Of a DNA stretch of 64,000 nt, positions 49,101 to 59,991 are shown piece after piece. How positions within the stretch are numbered: position 1 is the first letter of the stretch; every line of letters begins with the position of its first letter. The translations under genes were made by a program, and so were the position numbers. Source of the DNA: Psettodes erumei (Eukaryota; Chordata; Actinopteri; Pleuronectiformes; Psettodidae). A model generated the notes under the pieces. That model saw nothing but the letters and a program-made list of their open reading frames with translations, was not told the DNA's origin and did no database searches. The stretch spans positions 434,001 through 498,000 of the forward strand of contig JAFBJZ010000941.1 of the NCBI GenBank assembly GCA_016785225.1, written 5' to 3'.

Positions 49101-52000
49101 TCACGTGTGGGTTGGGGGGGGGGGGGGGAGAGAGGGAGGGGTGGTATGCAGATACTACTAGCTGTCAACAGACCACAGGAAAATGGATGCCTGAGAAAGC
49201 CATAACTATGATAAATTTACTCCTTCAATTCTGCGAGTAGCCCCCTCCTCTCTCAGTCTCCCTCTTTCTCTCACTAACACATTCTGATAGAAATGCATGC
49301 AGTTCACACACAATGCCCCCCCCCAAGACCCCCATACACTATCTCTCTGAGGCCCCCCCTCTCCTCCACCGGCAGTCTGAGCGAGCGTGTGACTAATGTA
49401 TGCGGTAAAGCTGCTCGCTCCCATGCCGAGCACCAGCCCACCGCCGCCCCCGATCCGCCCATCCATCTCCGCGTCCCCGCCGAAGACTGCATTCAAATAA
49501 ATTTGTCACTGTACGTTTATGAAATATTGATGGCAGCCGAGTGGGGGGTGGGCCGGGGAGCGAAAGGGGTTGGTTAGGGACAGATCAAAAGGTTCGGCCA
49601 GTGAGGGAAGGAAGAACCGGCCGGGAACAGGAGGGCTGGGGTTTTTGTTTTTTGCATGACGTTGGCGGGAGTTCGGTGATGTCAGCGGGGGTTCACCTAC
49701 TTTGAAAAACCGCACATTACCTTAAAGGGTTGTGCGTCCAAATGGCGAAGACACGTGTTTTCTCGCTTCCCCTCGCTGGCATCGAGGCGTGGAGACGTTT
49801 TGTTTTTATCAACACTGACCTTGACTCTGTCCCCATGAAAAGTGCAGTAATTGGAGCGGCCGGGCCCGAGACGTTTTATCCCACAGAGGGAACGGACTCC
49901 GGAGAACAAGCTGAATGTGACTCACGCTCGTACAGAACAACCAGAGTCACGTCCATTGTTTTGGGTTTGTGTGGCACATGCCAGAACACTAAGGTCACAA
50001 ACGTCCCGTATGTGCAGATGAATGATGGGAATTCTCGGACGGTGAGCTAATCCACTTACTTTCGCGATGGCACTCCTCGCGCAAACTTTTTTTTTCTCGG
50101 CTTCGACGCATAACGGAGCAGCAGACTACAGCCGGTGTTATTCTCGTCTAATCTGTGTGTCAAGGTGAGACGCTGTTTACCGTCTGCAGAGTTATTGACC
50201 ATTGGGATTATGCGTGATCTTTGTGTAGTGCCAGTGTGATAAGACGTTCATTGTCTGGCAGCGGGTCGTGATTGAGGGAGGAGAATGAGGAGGCTGTCAA
50301 CAATATTGACTCATCTCTGCAGATGCATTCCTTCTTCCTCTTGGCCTCTGGTAAACACATGATCCTTGTTTTCTCTTCCTCCCTCCCACCAAAACCTACA
50401 GTATCTGTGCCCCCCCCCCCCGCCGCCTTGCTGTTTTCCGTCCATCTGTCTTTCCCACTGTCCCTGGGCCTATCAACAAGATGAGTCACAGGCCTGCCCG
50501 TGTCAGGGGCTAAGTGTTTAGTCCTCTGCTTTTAGCCCTCCAAGCACAAATACACAACAGAACGCGACCCGGACCGGCCAAACATGATGACGCTGGAACT
50601 TTCCACCCTCATCGCGAGCGGCCCCCGTGCTGGACCGGGCCGGAGATAAACACAACGGCAACGGCGCGGCGGAGATGTTTTGCGCTTATTGATGCATGCG
50701 CGGGGCCTTGAGGACCCGCGAAAGAGATAAGAGCGAGGAGGTGACGTTGAGGAGGAAACGGGGATGGAGCTGCCCGCCAACCAGTTTGTCCGTGTGATTC
50801 TTTCAGCCACAGAAAAACAGCAGCGTGTGATGATGAGGATCCCCCCCCCGGTGTTACTTTGTTGTTCAAACAAGCTTTTATCCAAAGACGCGTGAACATA
50901 CGGTGAAGCTGAGTACTCCCCTGGTCGATGTCGCTGAAATGTTAAGTCATTACAAATCCTGTCCATTTTATATATTTGTTGTTTTTTTGTTTTTTTAGTC
51001 AAGGCCCAAGAAGACAGGCACCCAGTTATTTAAAAAACGGAAATGTTTGACTGATTTCTTTCTACTGACAGGTCCACATTAAAGGACCAGCTGCAACAAC
51101 CGTCACCAGCCCCTTTGCCTGCCAGATTCCATTATTTTTTTTATTATTGAAAGATTTTTACGTCTTGGTTTTTGTTTTTAGGTGACAGATTGGATCTTCC
51201 TGGTCGTGGGTGATAGCAGCCTTGCTCAAACGTGTGGCGAGGCGCTCTGCTGATCCCTCACAGATGATTGTTTTCAGCTGCTCAGTGATGGACACACGCC
51301 CACGCACCCTCTAAATATCAGATGGACGTTTCACGAGCGTATGTTTGCACCCCTCATGGTTTCAAACCCCTACAGTCCCACTTTTGGCTGCCTGCTGTGC
51401 TTTGGCTCTCCTCAGGTGATGTCATTCTGGGTGTGCATACTGTTCAATTGATCGGCGTCATAGGCTGACAGATCGCGTTGTCTGGACGGCTAATGCATTC
51501 TCCGCGCGTATTTCATCTGTGTGTGTGTGTGTGTGAGTTCGCGTGTATGTTTTCTTGAATGTGCGCCGCATTTTATTCCCTCCTCTTCCTCAGCTGCGGG
51601 CAGGCGCGTGTTCCGGGACGGTTTTGACCCTTCGGGCACGGGAACGAGCGTGGGTCTGGTCTGCCTGAGCGACACGCTCCGGACGCCCGCGGCGCACGGC
51701 TCTCTGTTACCCAGACGAGGACCCTCTGTCACAACCCGAGTCTCGTTTCTTTCCGCTTCTTTATTTATCCCTTCCTCCCTCCTTATTTATCCGTCTCCCC
51801 CTCCCTCCCTCAGCTGACGCACATGCAGACGTCCCCGAGTCCTCCCTAAATCACTCTTTGACAGACAGAGGGAAAAGAAAGGGGCGATGGAGAGAGAGAG
51901 ATAAAGGGGGTAGAGAGATAGAGAGGGGAAAAAGAGAGGGATGAGGGTTTGAGCGCGCAGGGAATGAACCTATCAATCCAGGGTGCCTATTATCCCGTGT
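49101..52000. other. Intergenic, no gene seen
   Basis: G15 run near 49110, C8-12 tracts near 49316 and 50411, CpG-rich unique DNA, a short GT run at 51520-51536 and purine (GA) tracts at 51880-51945. The 156-codon minus-strand frame at 50532-51002 has no recognisable domain. Confidence 0.55.
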
Positions 52001-52009
52001 GAAATGCCT

Positions 52010-52300
52010 CTCGCTAGCAGACGCCTAGTTAGTGTGCCTGTTCAAAATTAATAAAACGCCAGCCGAGTCTGGGCTGAGACTGCGACAGGCCTGGTTATTG
52101 ATTAAGTCATGTCACAGGAATGGAAGGCTCTGCCATTAAAAGTACAAATTATGCAGCACGTTTAGCCATGCCTCTTATTCATGTAGGAGAGCGGCAAGAG
52201 TCAGTGGAAGAATGGAAGCCCTGCTCCATTTTCCTACATCGTCCAGCGCTTTGCTCTCTATTGTGCGGCCCTTTTGTCGCATTTAGGATCCTAATAATGT
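52010..52300. promoter_or_regulatory. Candidate conserved noncoding element
   Basis: Complex block of about 280 bases: AAAATTAATAAAACGCC, TTATTGATTAAGTCATGTC, GCCATTAAAAGTACAAATTA, CTCTTATTCATGTAGG, GATCCTAATAATGTGAGC. No repeats, in contrast to GA-rich and CpG-rich neighbours. Confidence 0.4.
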
Positions 52301-52559
52301 GAGCTCGCGTGAAAGGAGAGGGGTTAGACCGCCGGTGTCTGAAAATGGCCTGAGACAAGACAGTCGGAACGGGACAAAGAGGCGGCGAGACAAAGAGCGA
52401 TCGCTTCCCTGTGCACAACAGGACAAAGAAAACTCACAGGGTTGCGCAGAAAACGCAGCGAGAGACAGTTAAACAGAGAGACAACGCGCAGCGGTTGGAA
52501 GCACTTTTGAGGAGTCTGAGCTTCCCCGTGAAGAGAAACCATTTAATCTCGTAACAAAT

Positions 52560-53080
52560 TAAATGATATTATTTTGACACGCGGCCAGATGGCACCGCTC
52601 CTCTCGTCGCCGCTGCGAGAAAAAAAAAAAAAAAAGTGAGGGCGAGAGGAGGGCGAGACGGGGCGCGGTTGACGGAGGCGGAGGCTCGGAGCGAGGGGAA
52701 ATGGATTTGTCGAAAGCACGCGTGCCGCTCGGAGCCGGCGCTCTGATGTGCGCGCCGTAGCGAGGCTTCAGTCGGCGGGGCCTCTTACCTCCTGTTCCGT
52801 CTGCCGCACGTGCGGCACCGCGGAGGCAGACGTACGTTGATTTCCCCTTTCAAGCGTTTGTGTGTCGCGTTGATAAAGGGGTTGAGTGTTGGGGGGGGCA
52901 GAAACAGATGGATAGGAATGACATAGGAATGACAGGTGGAGACTGTCAATAATTTATAGCAAGTGCCTTGTGTCAGAAAGGGCAAAAAGAGAGCCGGGAA
53001 CCTCAGGCCACCGCGGCGCTTGGAGCGCGGGCTCTCGTTAACGCAAAAAAATGCACGTGCACGCACGTGCCGCGCGCTCA
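52560..53080. promoter_or_regulatory. CpG-rich island-like segment
   Basis: Dense CpG from about 52575 to 52840 and again at 53000-53075, with an A16 run at 52620, a CTCF-like CGGCCAGATGGCAC at 52582-52595 (two mismatches) and a palindromic E-box at 52802-52817. Such islands often mark promoters, but no coding exon follows on either strand. Confidence 0.35.
52802..52817. promoter_or_regulatory. Perfect 16-base palindrome TGCCGCACGTGCGGCA around an E-box
   Basis: Centred on CACGTG, the class B E-box bound by MYC/MAX, USF and HIF-type bHLH factors, with symmetric GC flanks. Confidence 0.5.
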
Positions 53081-54910
53081 CAAACATCCAAAGGCATATG
53101 CAAATGAGCATTTGCACACACGCATTCACAGATACTCAACGGCGTGCACAAACTTTACAGACAACGCAGTCACAAACACGCAGCACACAAAGCTTCACTC
53201 CAGTCAGCTGGCAGGTCATTAATTTCATGATGCAAAACCCTGAACCAGAGATGAAGATGGAGAGGAAGAAAAAAAAACACGTGTCCCGATCCACCCAGGC
53301 AGCATCCACCTCGCCCCTTAAGAAACCCATGTTTATGCATTGTGAAGTCTTTTTGTTGTTGCGGCTGTTATTGTTGCCGTTTCCAAAGCGGCGAAACCTC
53401 TCAGATCTCGGAAGAGGAAGAGGTTTCTGACTGGCGGCTTCTTTGTTGTATGATTTATCGCCGATCAAAAGTCAGAACTGAGGCCTCGGTCTTCCGTGTC
53501 TCTCACGGTGGACAAACGCTGTCATTTTCCCTGTCAGACAGGTTTGTCTGTCTGAACCGCGACACGTCCGCACGTCTGCGGCGCCGCTGAGATGATCCAA
53601 ATCGCCGCTGGGCCGGGAGAGTCTATCAACAGCGGCACGATACACCGTGTTTTTTTGTTGTTGTTTTTAAGTTCCTTGGGAGTTTAGGACGGAGGGAGGG
53701 AGGATGGAAAGCAGAGGAACGCGAGTCCAATTAATCTGTTAATTGGGACTATTACAGAGCAGATGCTGGGGAATAAAAGGAAAATCTCCTTCGCCGGTCT
53801 GTCTCTTTGTTTATTTCTACCGTCCTCTCTCGCTCGCTCTCTCTCTCTCTGCTAAAGTACCTTTTGGCAATCAGTGCCTGTTTTCCCTTTTCCTCTTGGC
53901 TAAAGAGCCAGCCGTGGCTAATGGCACGGCGCACGGCGGGCAGACTGCCCCCTTGGCACTGCCCGCTGGAGGAGCAGAGGGCTTTAAGATTGCCACAGAG
54001 CAGTAAAAATTGTTAGCCGAGTGTAGAGGCACGGCGGGGAGGGATCGACCGGCTTTATGACCCCTCGGCGCACGCGGGGGCGTGCGCGCCTCGGTGTGGC
54101 TCAAGCGGCGAACTGTGAAGTGTCTCGCGATTGGGGAAAAAAACCCCGAGAAAGTGCCCATCATTTTTGCGTGACGTCTTTCTCCGCGCCTGCATCTGTA
54201 CATCTCATGTATGTTCTCCTTGTGACTTTGAGCTGAACGGTCTTGCAGCCCCCCCCCAGCACATCTGGGGGGGGGTGTTGGAACGAGGTAGCGACAGAGT
54301 GGAAGAGAAGAGGGAGAACGGATGGGGTTGGGGGGGTGAGAGCTGAATCAGCGGGAAGCTTCGCTAATCGCCGCGGCTCATCTGTTAATGGAGTTAATGA
54401 AGAATGGGACCGAAGCAAATGCGCTGAGATGAGAGAAGTTCCACCACGCTGCATGGGCCGCCGCTCTCGGCGCGCCTCTGACGCGCCAGCTCTCCGCTCT
54501 TTTCGCGCGCTCCCGCCGTCCCGCTCCGTTCGCCACATTTTCTGCACCCGCTGACACAAAACACGTCCTCTTCGCACCCACACGCCGCCGCCTTTCGCAC
54601 TCGCCCTTCCACACACACCCCACCCCCACCCGCACCCTCACGTTCGTACACACGGGCACTTTCCTCGCCTTATCCTCTTTCCATATGTTTCTTTCGCCTC
54701 ATAAAGCGCGCAGCCCCCTCTTTAGCCCCCCCACCCTTCCCGCCCACCCCACCCCGCCTTCCCTCGGGGAGGAGACGCGCTGTGACACCGCTGTGTTTGT
54801 GCTGGAGGTGAAGAGATATTCAGCGACGCCGTGCAGACCTCTCACCCAGCTGATAAGGCTGATGGGCTGACAGGTCCCCATGGAGACACACACACACGCA
54901 CGACCGCTGC
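53081..54910. other. Intergenic, no gene seen; CpG-rich
   Basis: CA-like imperfect repeats (53085-53190), CT run near 53826, and a very CpG-rich stretch at 54440-54660. Long frames on both strands (up to 155 codons) are unrecognised. A C9-N9-G9 hairpin lies at 54249-54275. Confidence 0.5.
54249..54275. repeat. C9-N9-G9 perfect hairpin
   Basis: Nine C, a 9-base loop AGCACATCT, then nine G. Confidence 0.9.
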
Positions 54911-54914
54911 TCAC

Positions 54915-55130
54915 TTGTTACAGGCTCAGTAGCACTTATTAGCAATCTATCAAACACTTGTTATTGACACAGCAGTTATCGCTCAATCAAGATACAGTTT
55001 TGGAGCTCACTGCCATCAATCTCACTGCATTCAATACATAATTCAGATATTGCCAGGGAGCCCTGAGGTCTGATTGTTTACCACTTGAAAAGTCGTTTTA
55101 ATGGCTAATTGGGCTGAGATAAAGGTGCAA
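54915..55130. promoter_or_regulatory. Candidate conserved noncoding element
   Basis: Sharp change from CpG-rich DNA to complex AT-rich sequence: GCACTTATTAGCAATCTATC, GTTATTGACACAGCAG, CGCTCAATCAAGATACAG, CATTCAATACATAATTCAG, TTTTAATGGCTAATTGGG, GAGATAAAGG. One of the most convincing by contrast. Confidence 0.42.
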
Positions 55131-55493
55131 CTAAAGTAGTGAAAAACAACAACAACTCTGGAGCAGTAAGTTTGGCAGTAGCAGCTTCCACTGCGTTGAA
55201 ATAATAAAAATAAATTAGGCATTGCAGCGCTTTAGGCCATGTCGGGTTTTCGCGCAGGCACGCAGTCTGGACAGTGCCTGCATATGTAGCTAAAGTAACA
55301 AAGTATAGAAACAGATATGAGCCATGACAGAAGTGGCATGTGTGTGGCAGTTAACACATGCTGACAATATGTGGAGATCAACGCGTTCGTGTGCGCGAGC
55401 AAAATGAAATATCCAGATATTATTTTGTTGTGGACATGACAAAAATACAAACATGGTTATCTTAATGAGCTGGTTGTCAAAGATTCTTTCAGT

Positions 55494-55495
<2 letters not shown>

Positions 55496-55529
<34 letters not shown>
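55496..55529 (-). repeat. (CA)17 microsatellite
   Basis: Uninterrupted CA run. Confidence 0.93.
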
Positions 55530-55531
<2 letters not shown>

Positions 55532-55599
55532 CTGCTGGTTAATCAACTGTGCAAAGTACCATATCTATCTTTCAATTTCCACCCATTAGGGCAGACGCG

Positions 55600-55645
55600 G
55601 GCTTGATTAGGCCCTTAATCTCCCGAGATTAAGACATTAAAGCGC
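55600..55645. promoter_or_regulatory. Candidate regulatory site with inverted TAATC pair
   Basis: CTTAATCTC, two bases, GAGATTAAG at 55614-55633: a 9-base inverted repeat presenting two bicoid-class TAATC(T) half sites. A third TTAGG/GATTAG site lies just to the left. Confidence 0.35.
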
Positions 55646-57085
55646 GAGAGTGATGTATTCGCACATGCTCGCACAGTGTCACACCTAACCGCGGCAAAAT
55701 CATCTGCCACGGCGCCGCAGCCTTTGCCGCAAAACAGCCATGACACGCTCACTCGGTGGCGTCAAAGCCAAAGTGTTGGAGCAGATCGGTGTGCACGCAT
55801 GTTCTGCTTTGAAGGGGTTCATGCTGAACCGTCAGGAGTGTGATTTAAAACTTATTTTGTAGTTTCAGTAATTTTCCACGGCCTCGGCCATCAATCCATT
55901 TACCAGCTCTAATGTTCCGTCTGATTTATGTGCGACGAGACGCTTGTTTTTCATTGCTCGTTGTTCTTATGTGCTCGTTCTGTTCTTGGACAGCTTTCGA
56001 CCTCTACGGTAAACAAAGTCATATAGTGCAGATGTATTACATAAGGGCCATTAAGTAGAACTGTTTAGCAGAGGAAGCTGGAGATGGGCCTTCCTGGAAT
56101 CTCTATGCACACTTCACATCCACCCCTGTGTAAACGTGGCCTGTGTCTGAGATGGAAATTCATCCCTAACCTACTTAACAATATTTAGCCCCTCTTCCTC
56201 TTTTGTCTGCTTCAAAGCTTAAAAGAGAAGTTAATTTTTCTGTATCCCCTCGGAGAGACCTCACGCTGCTCAGAGAGGTTTCAGGACACATGTGAAATAC
56301 TTGTTTGTTTGTTTTAAAAAAGAAGACCCATCTTCGTGGAGAAGCAAAGTTTGGACAGGAGGATTACAGAGCAGGAGGGGCAGGTGTATCGAACAGAAGA
56401 GCAAAGATGTCTTGAGTTCTGGGCCATTTCCTGCAAGGACAATAACCCCCATCTTGTTTAACAACTCACCCGGCAGGGACTATTACACTCATTTTAATTG
56501 GCTTCCGCTTTAATTGCCCAGGTGGAAGGAGGGGGTCTCTTTCCTTCTCCTTCTGCTCTTAAAGTTAGCCCTGCCAAAAGGAGCTGTGTGTGGGGGGAGT
56601 ACTGAAAAAAGGGGAAAAAAACCTGCACAAACTTCTAACACATTTGTACTTTCCTTCCATTATTTCTTAATTTACTGGAATATAACAGTAACAATATGTG
56701 CAGACCTCCATCAGATGGCTGTCTCAGGTGGAGTGGGGACGCAGCGGGGGAAGCTGAGCAGTCCCTTTTGATGTTAAACCACCACACATTATGGTCGGAG
56801 ACAATTACCCTCCTGCTATTAGCACAAAGTTACCAAATGCCTCCACACTGTCCTGAACAGCTGGTGGAGACAGAGAAATTGAGATGGAGATGGGACAGTG
56901 ATCTGGTTAATGACAGGGAAAGTGAGGGTTTTGGGGTTGTTTTGTGGGGGGGGTTGGTGTGTGTGTGTGTGTGTGTGTGGGGGGGTGAAACAGGAGGAAG
57001 GGAGGGAAAGCAGCACACTCACAGGTATGTGAGAGAAAAAGAAACGCCGGAGTGACGGGGGAGCGACCGCGATGCTCGGTTCCAC
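55646..57085. other. Intergenic, no gene seen
   Basis: Unique sequence. Segments 55855-55935 (CATCAATCCATTTACC, CTCTAATGTTCC) and 56160-56285 (AACAATATTTAGCCC, AGAAGTTAATTTTTCTG) and 56480-56520 are weak element candidates. A TG run with G flanks lies at 56957-56979. The 119-codon frame across it is not a gene. Confidence 0.5.
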
Positions 57086-57094
57086 TCTCATGTA

Positions 57095-57215
57095 GCCCCG
57101 CTAGTGACTGCGCTAAATGAACAGCGATCGCACCAATTAATAGTATTGAGTGTTACTCATTACAGCTGTCGAGCAGCAAACCGGCTGCATTCATTAGGCC
57201 TCATCTACCCGCTCC
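57095..57215. promoter_or_regulatory. Candidate conserved noncoding element
   Basis: Compact complex block: GCTAAATGAACAGCGATCGC, ACCAATTAATAGTATTGAG, TGTTACTCATTACAGCTGTC, CTGCATTCATTAGGCC. Confidence 0.35.
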
Positions 57216-59235
57216 ACTTCTTTCTCTCTCTCTCTTTAGCTTGTCCCTCTCGTGGGCATCAAGCAGAAAAAAAAAGATTTTTACTGTTTTTGTTTTCCCT
57301 GAACTCTAACTCTCTGTCTTTTTAAAACCCTTTTTTTCCCCCTGTTGTTACAGAGTCACATCTGTTAAGCGTGTGCACGCACTGCTGAATTTTGCGCCTG
57401 ACAGGGGGCAGGAAAGTGTGTCCCGTCCTTCACCTGCGGGCTCCTTTAGCCATGTGAATATGGGACAGGGCGAGGAGGAGCGAGGACATCAGAGATCACA
57501 GGGATTCAGAGGGCCTCGTGTCCGAGTGCAGGGATTCCCCCAGCCTTCTCTGACAATAGGACAGGAAGGAAGGAGTGTGCAGGCTGCAGGAGCGGGCCAG
57601 GCGGTAACCAGAGACAGGATAGGGTTACATGGGAGACGTGCGGGGGGACAGTGGGGGCGCACGGAGGGAGGAGGAAGAGGAGCATCTCGGCTAATAAAGC
57701 TTCCAAAACGCACGGTGTGTACGCTGTGGATGCACACACACACACCCCTGGCACATATCCCCTATAAACATGCATGCATACACACAAACAGACACTTAAA
57801 GGTACATGTTGTTGTAACCTCTTGTATTTAGAGTGGTTTAGGCTCTGCCTCAAATTCAGATGTGTTCAGATGCAAAATAAGGGCTCTCCACCAAAGATGG
57901 GCAGTTACTTCACATGGCACAGTGGAAAATAATGACTTGGAAGTGGATGGAGATATTTGAATTCAACTCCTGAGACCTTTGATCAGGTCCCAATTTATAC
58001 AAGTTTGTTTTCCTCTGTTGAACGACTGCCAAAGCTTTGCCTCTTTTGCACAGCTCTAACGAGATCCTTAACTGTAAACTGAGGCTTTTTTACATGACAA
58101 ACAAGTGCTCTTGTAAAAAAAAAAGAACGTTTTTTTTGGGGGGGGCATGAGCGACATCTTGCATAACTGGAATAGACACTGTGCGTGTCTGCTTCCATGT
58201 TATAATATGTAATATGTCAATATGTGCCTTGCTGCATTTTGATTTCAACTAAAGAACAGAGACAAAGTTACCGAGAGCCGTGGAGTCGTTTCCAGAATTG
58301 CACTCTCAGTAGTCAGCTCCTGGTTTGACCTTGAGCTTTTCTCCAAGACAGCAGGTGGGACTTTTAGCTTGGTTTCATTATGCACTACAAAGCCTTCACT
58401 TTCCCTTTGGTGGCAGTTGGGTGCTAGCTCAAGTTTCTGCCATCCATCACGTCTTACTGTAAGGTGCCTCATGGTGCAGGGTAAGACCATCGACAGTAGT
58501 CTGGCCTTGAGGAGGACAAGCTGCTTGTGTTTCCAGAGACAACGGGGACGATGCTTTGCTATTGAAAGAAAGCCTTGTCGTGTTTTTGTATAACGTTATC
58601 CCTAAAGGAAATGGAAGCCCCCAAAACAAACGTAATGTTTAAAATGATTTTTCTGGAGTTAGAGCTCTTTGTCATACCTTGCTCTAAAAGGCAGAGGGTT
58701 CAGAACAGGAAGTTCAAAAATGGCTTTTACTTTCTAACCCCTGACTTCACCTTCTGTGCTTGAAAAGAGCAAGAGAGGAGGAAAGAAAGGAAGGAAGGAA
58801 GGGGACACAGATAAACAGTTCTTATCTAAATTGTCTTGGCCCTCACCCTTACGTCTCATGACTGTAAATACTAAATCACTACTGTATCCTGACCTCTGAC
58901 CCCTGCTGTATGACCTTCAGACCTGCCTGGCAGCCTGTATCAACCTTTGTTGGGAAACAGGTCCCGTAAGTTCTGCACAACTCGTTACATTAGATCAGAC
59001 AGCGGAAAGGATTTTGACATCATTTTCGCTCTAAGCAACTTATAGCACAATACATGGTAACAGTAAAAGCCAACAGTTGTGCACTGGTCAGAGTGGCGGC
59101 TGGCTAACAAAGGGATGACAAAACAATGCCTGAACTCTGCGTTTGAGTGTGTGTGTGTGTGTGTGTGTTTCTTTCACCGTGAAAGACCTTTAGAGGATGA
59201 GTGCATCAAGAGCTTCCCTGCAGCTGGATCCTGTC
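57216..59235. other. Intergenic, no gene seen
   Basis: Pyrimidine tracts, then GC-rich DNA with a 152-codon frame at 57373-57831 (Gly/Arg-rich, unrecognised), then unique AT-neutral sequence from 57830 on. (GGAA) run near 58788, TG run near 59150-59166. Nothing else identified. Confidence 0.55.
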
Positions 59236-59239
59236 TATA

Positions 59240-59300
59240 GTGCTCTGCACAAGTATTCTCCCCTCATGACCTTTGGCACATTTTGTTGTGCTGTTAAGTC
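59240..59300 (+). mobile_element. Possible remnant of a Tc1-like element end
   Basis: The phrase GCACAAGTATTCTCCCCTCA followed by TTGGCACATTTTGTTGTGCT resembles a common fish repeat end (CAAAAGTATTCACCCCC ... CACATTTTGTTGTGTTACA, from memory). Truncated; no partner end seen. Confidence 0.35.
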
Positions 59301-59952
59301 ATTTCATAATGCGTTTATTCAGGAGTGCTGTGCAAAACAAAAAAAATTCTAAAAAACCAACCAAACAAAACAAAAACCCATTATATTCACCTATCATATT
59401 AAGAATAACTATGACAGGTATTTTAACTGGTATTTTATTTCTTTACATTGTATGCATTGCAGTGATACGTGAGACTGAATTCACACCTTTTTTTTTTGTT
59501 TTACTAGCATTTGTTCTGACAACGGCCTGGGCCCGGCCCATAGATGGACACCGACGCATGCGGTGCCGGTGGCATACAGACATCTGGCACCAGCTCACCA
59601 GCCAGCGCATAAACTTCTGACCGACCCGGGCTTGTCTGCCGCGCACGACGAGAAATTTACACCACGTTAGTATAACCCTGCCATACCTCACGCTCCGAGG
59701 CCTTGACGAGAAAGCGGGAGAGGGAGAGGGCGAGAGAGCCTGAGCGGCGCAGGGCTGAGGATGTGCGCCGACGCACACAGACGCGGAGGCAGACACCATG
59801 ACTTACAGCCCGGTCCCCTTCCTTCTCTCCGCTGTAGGAAGGCCGTTATTATGAAGACCTTCAATCCTTTTCTTCTTTGTCCCCCTCTCCAGCCGACTCG
59901 CTGCAGCCCTGTAACTCACACCGATGTCAAAACAAACACAGATAAACAGCCA

Positions 59953-59991
<39 letters not shown>

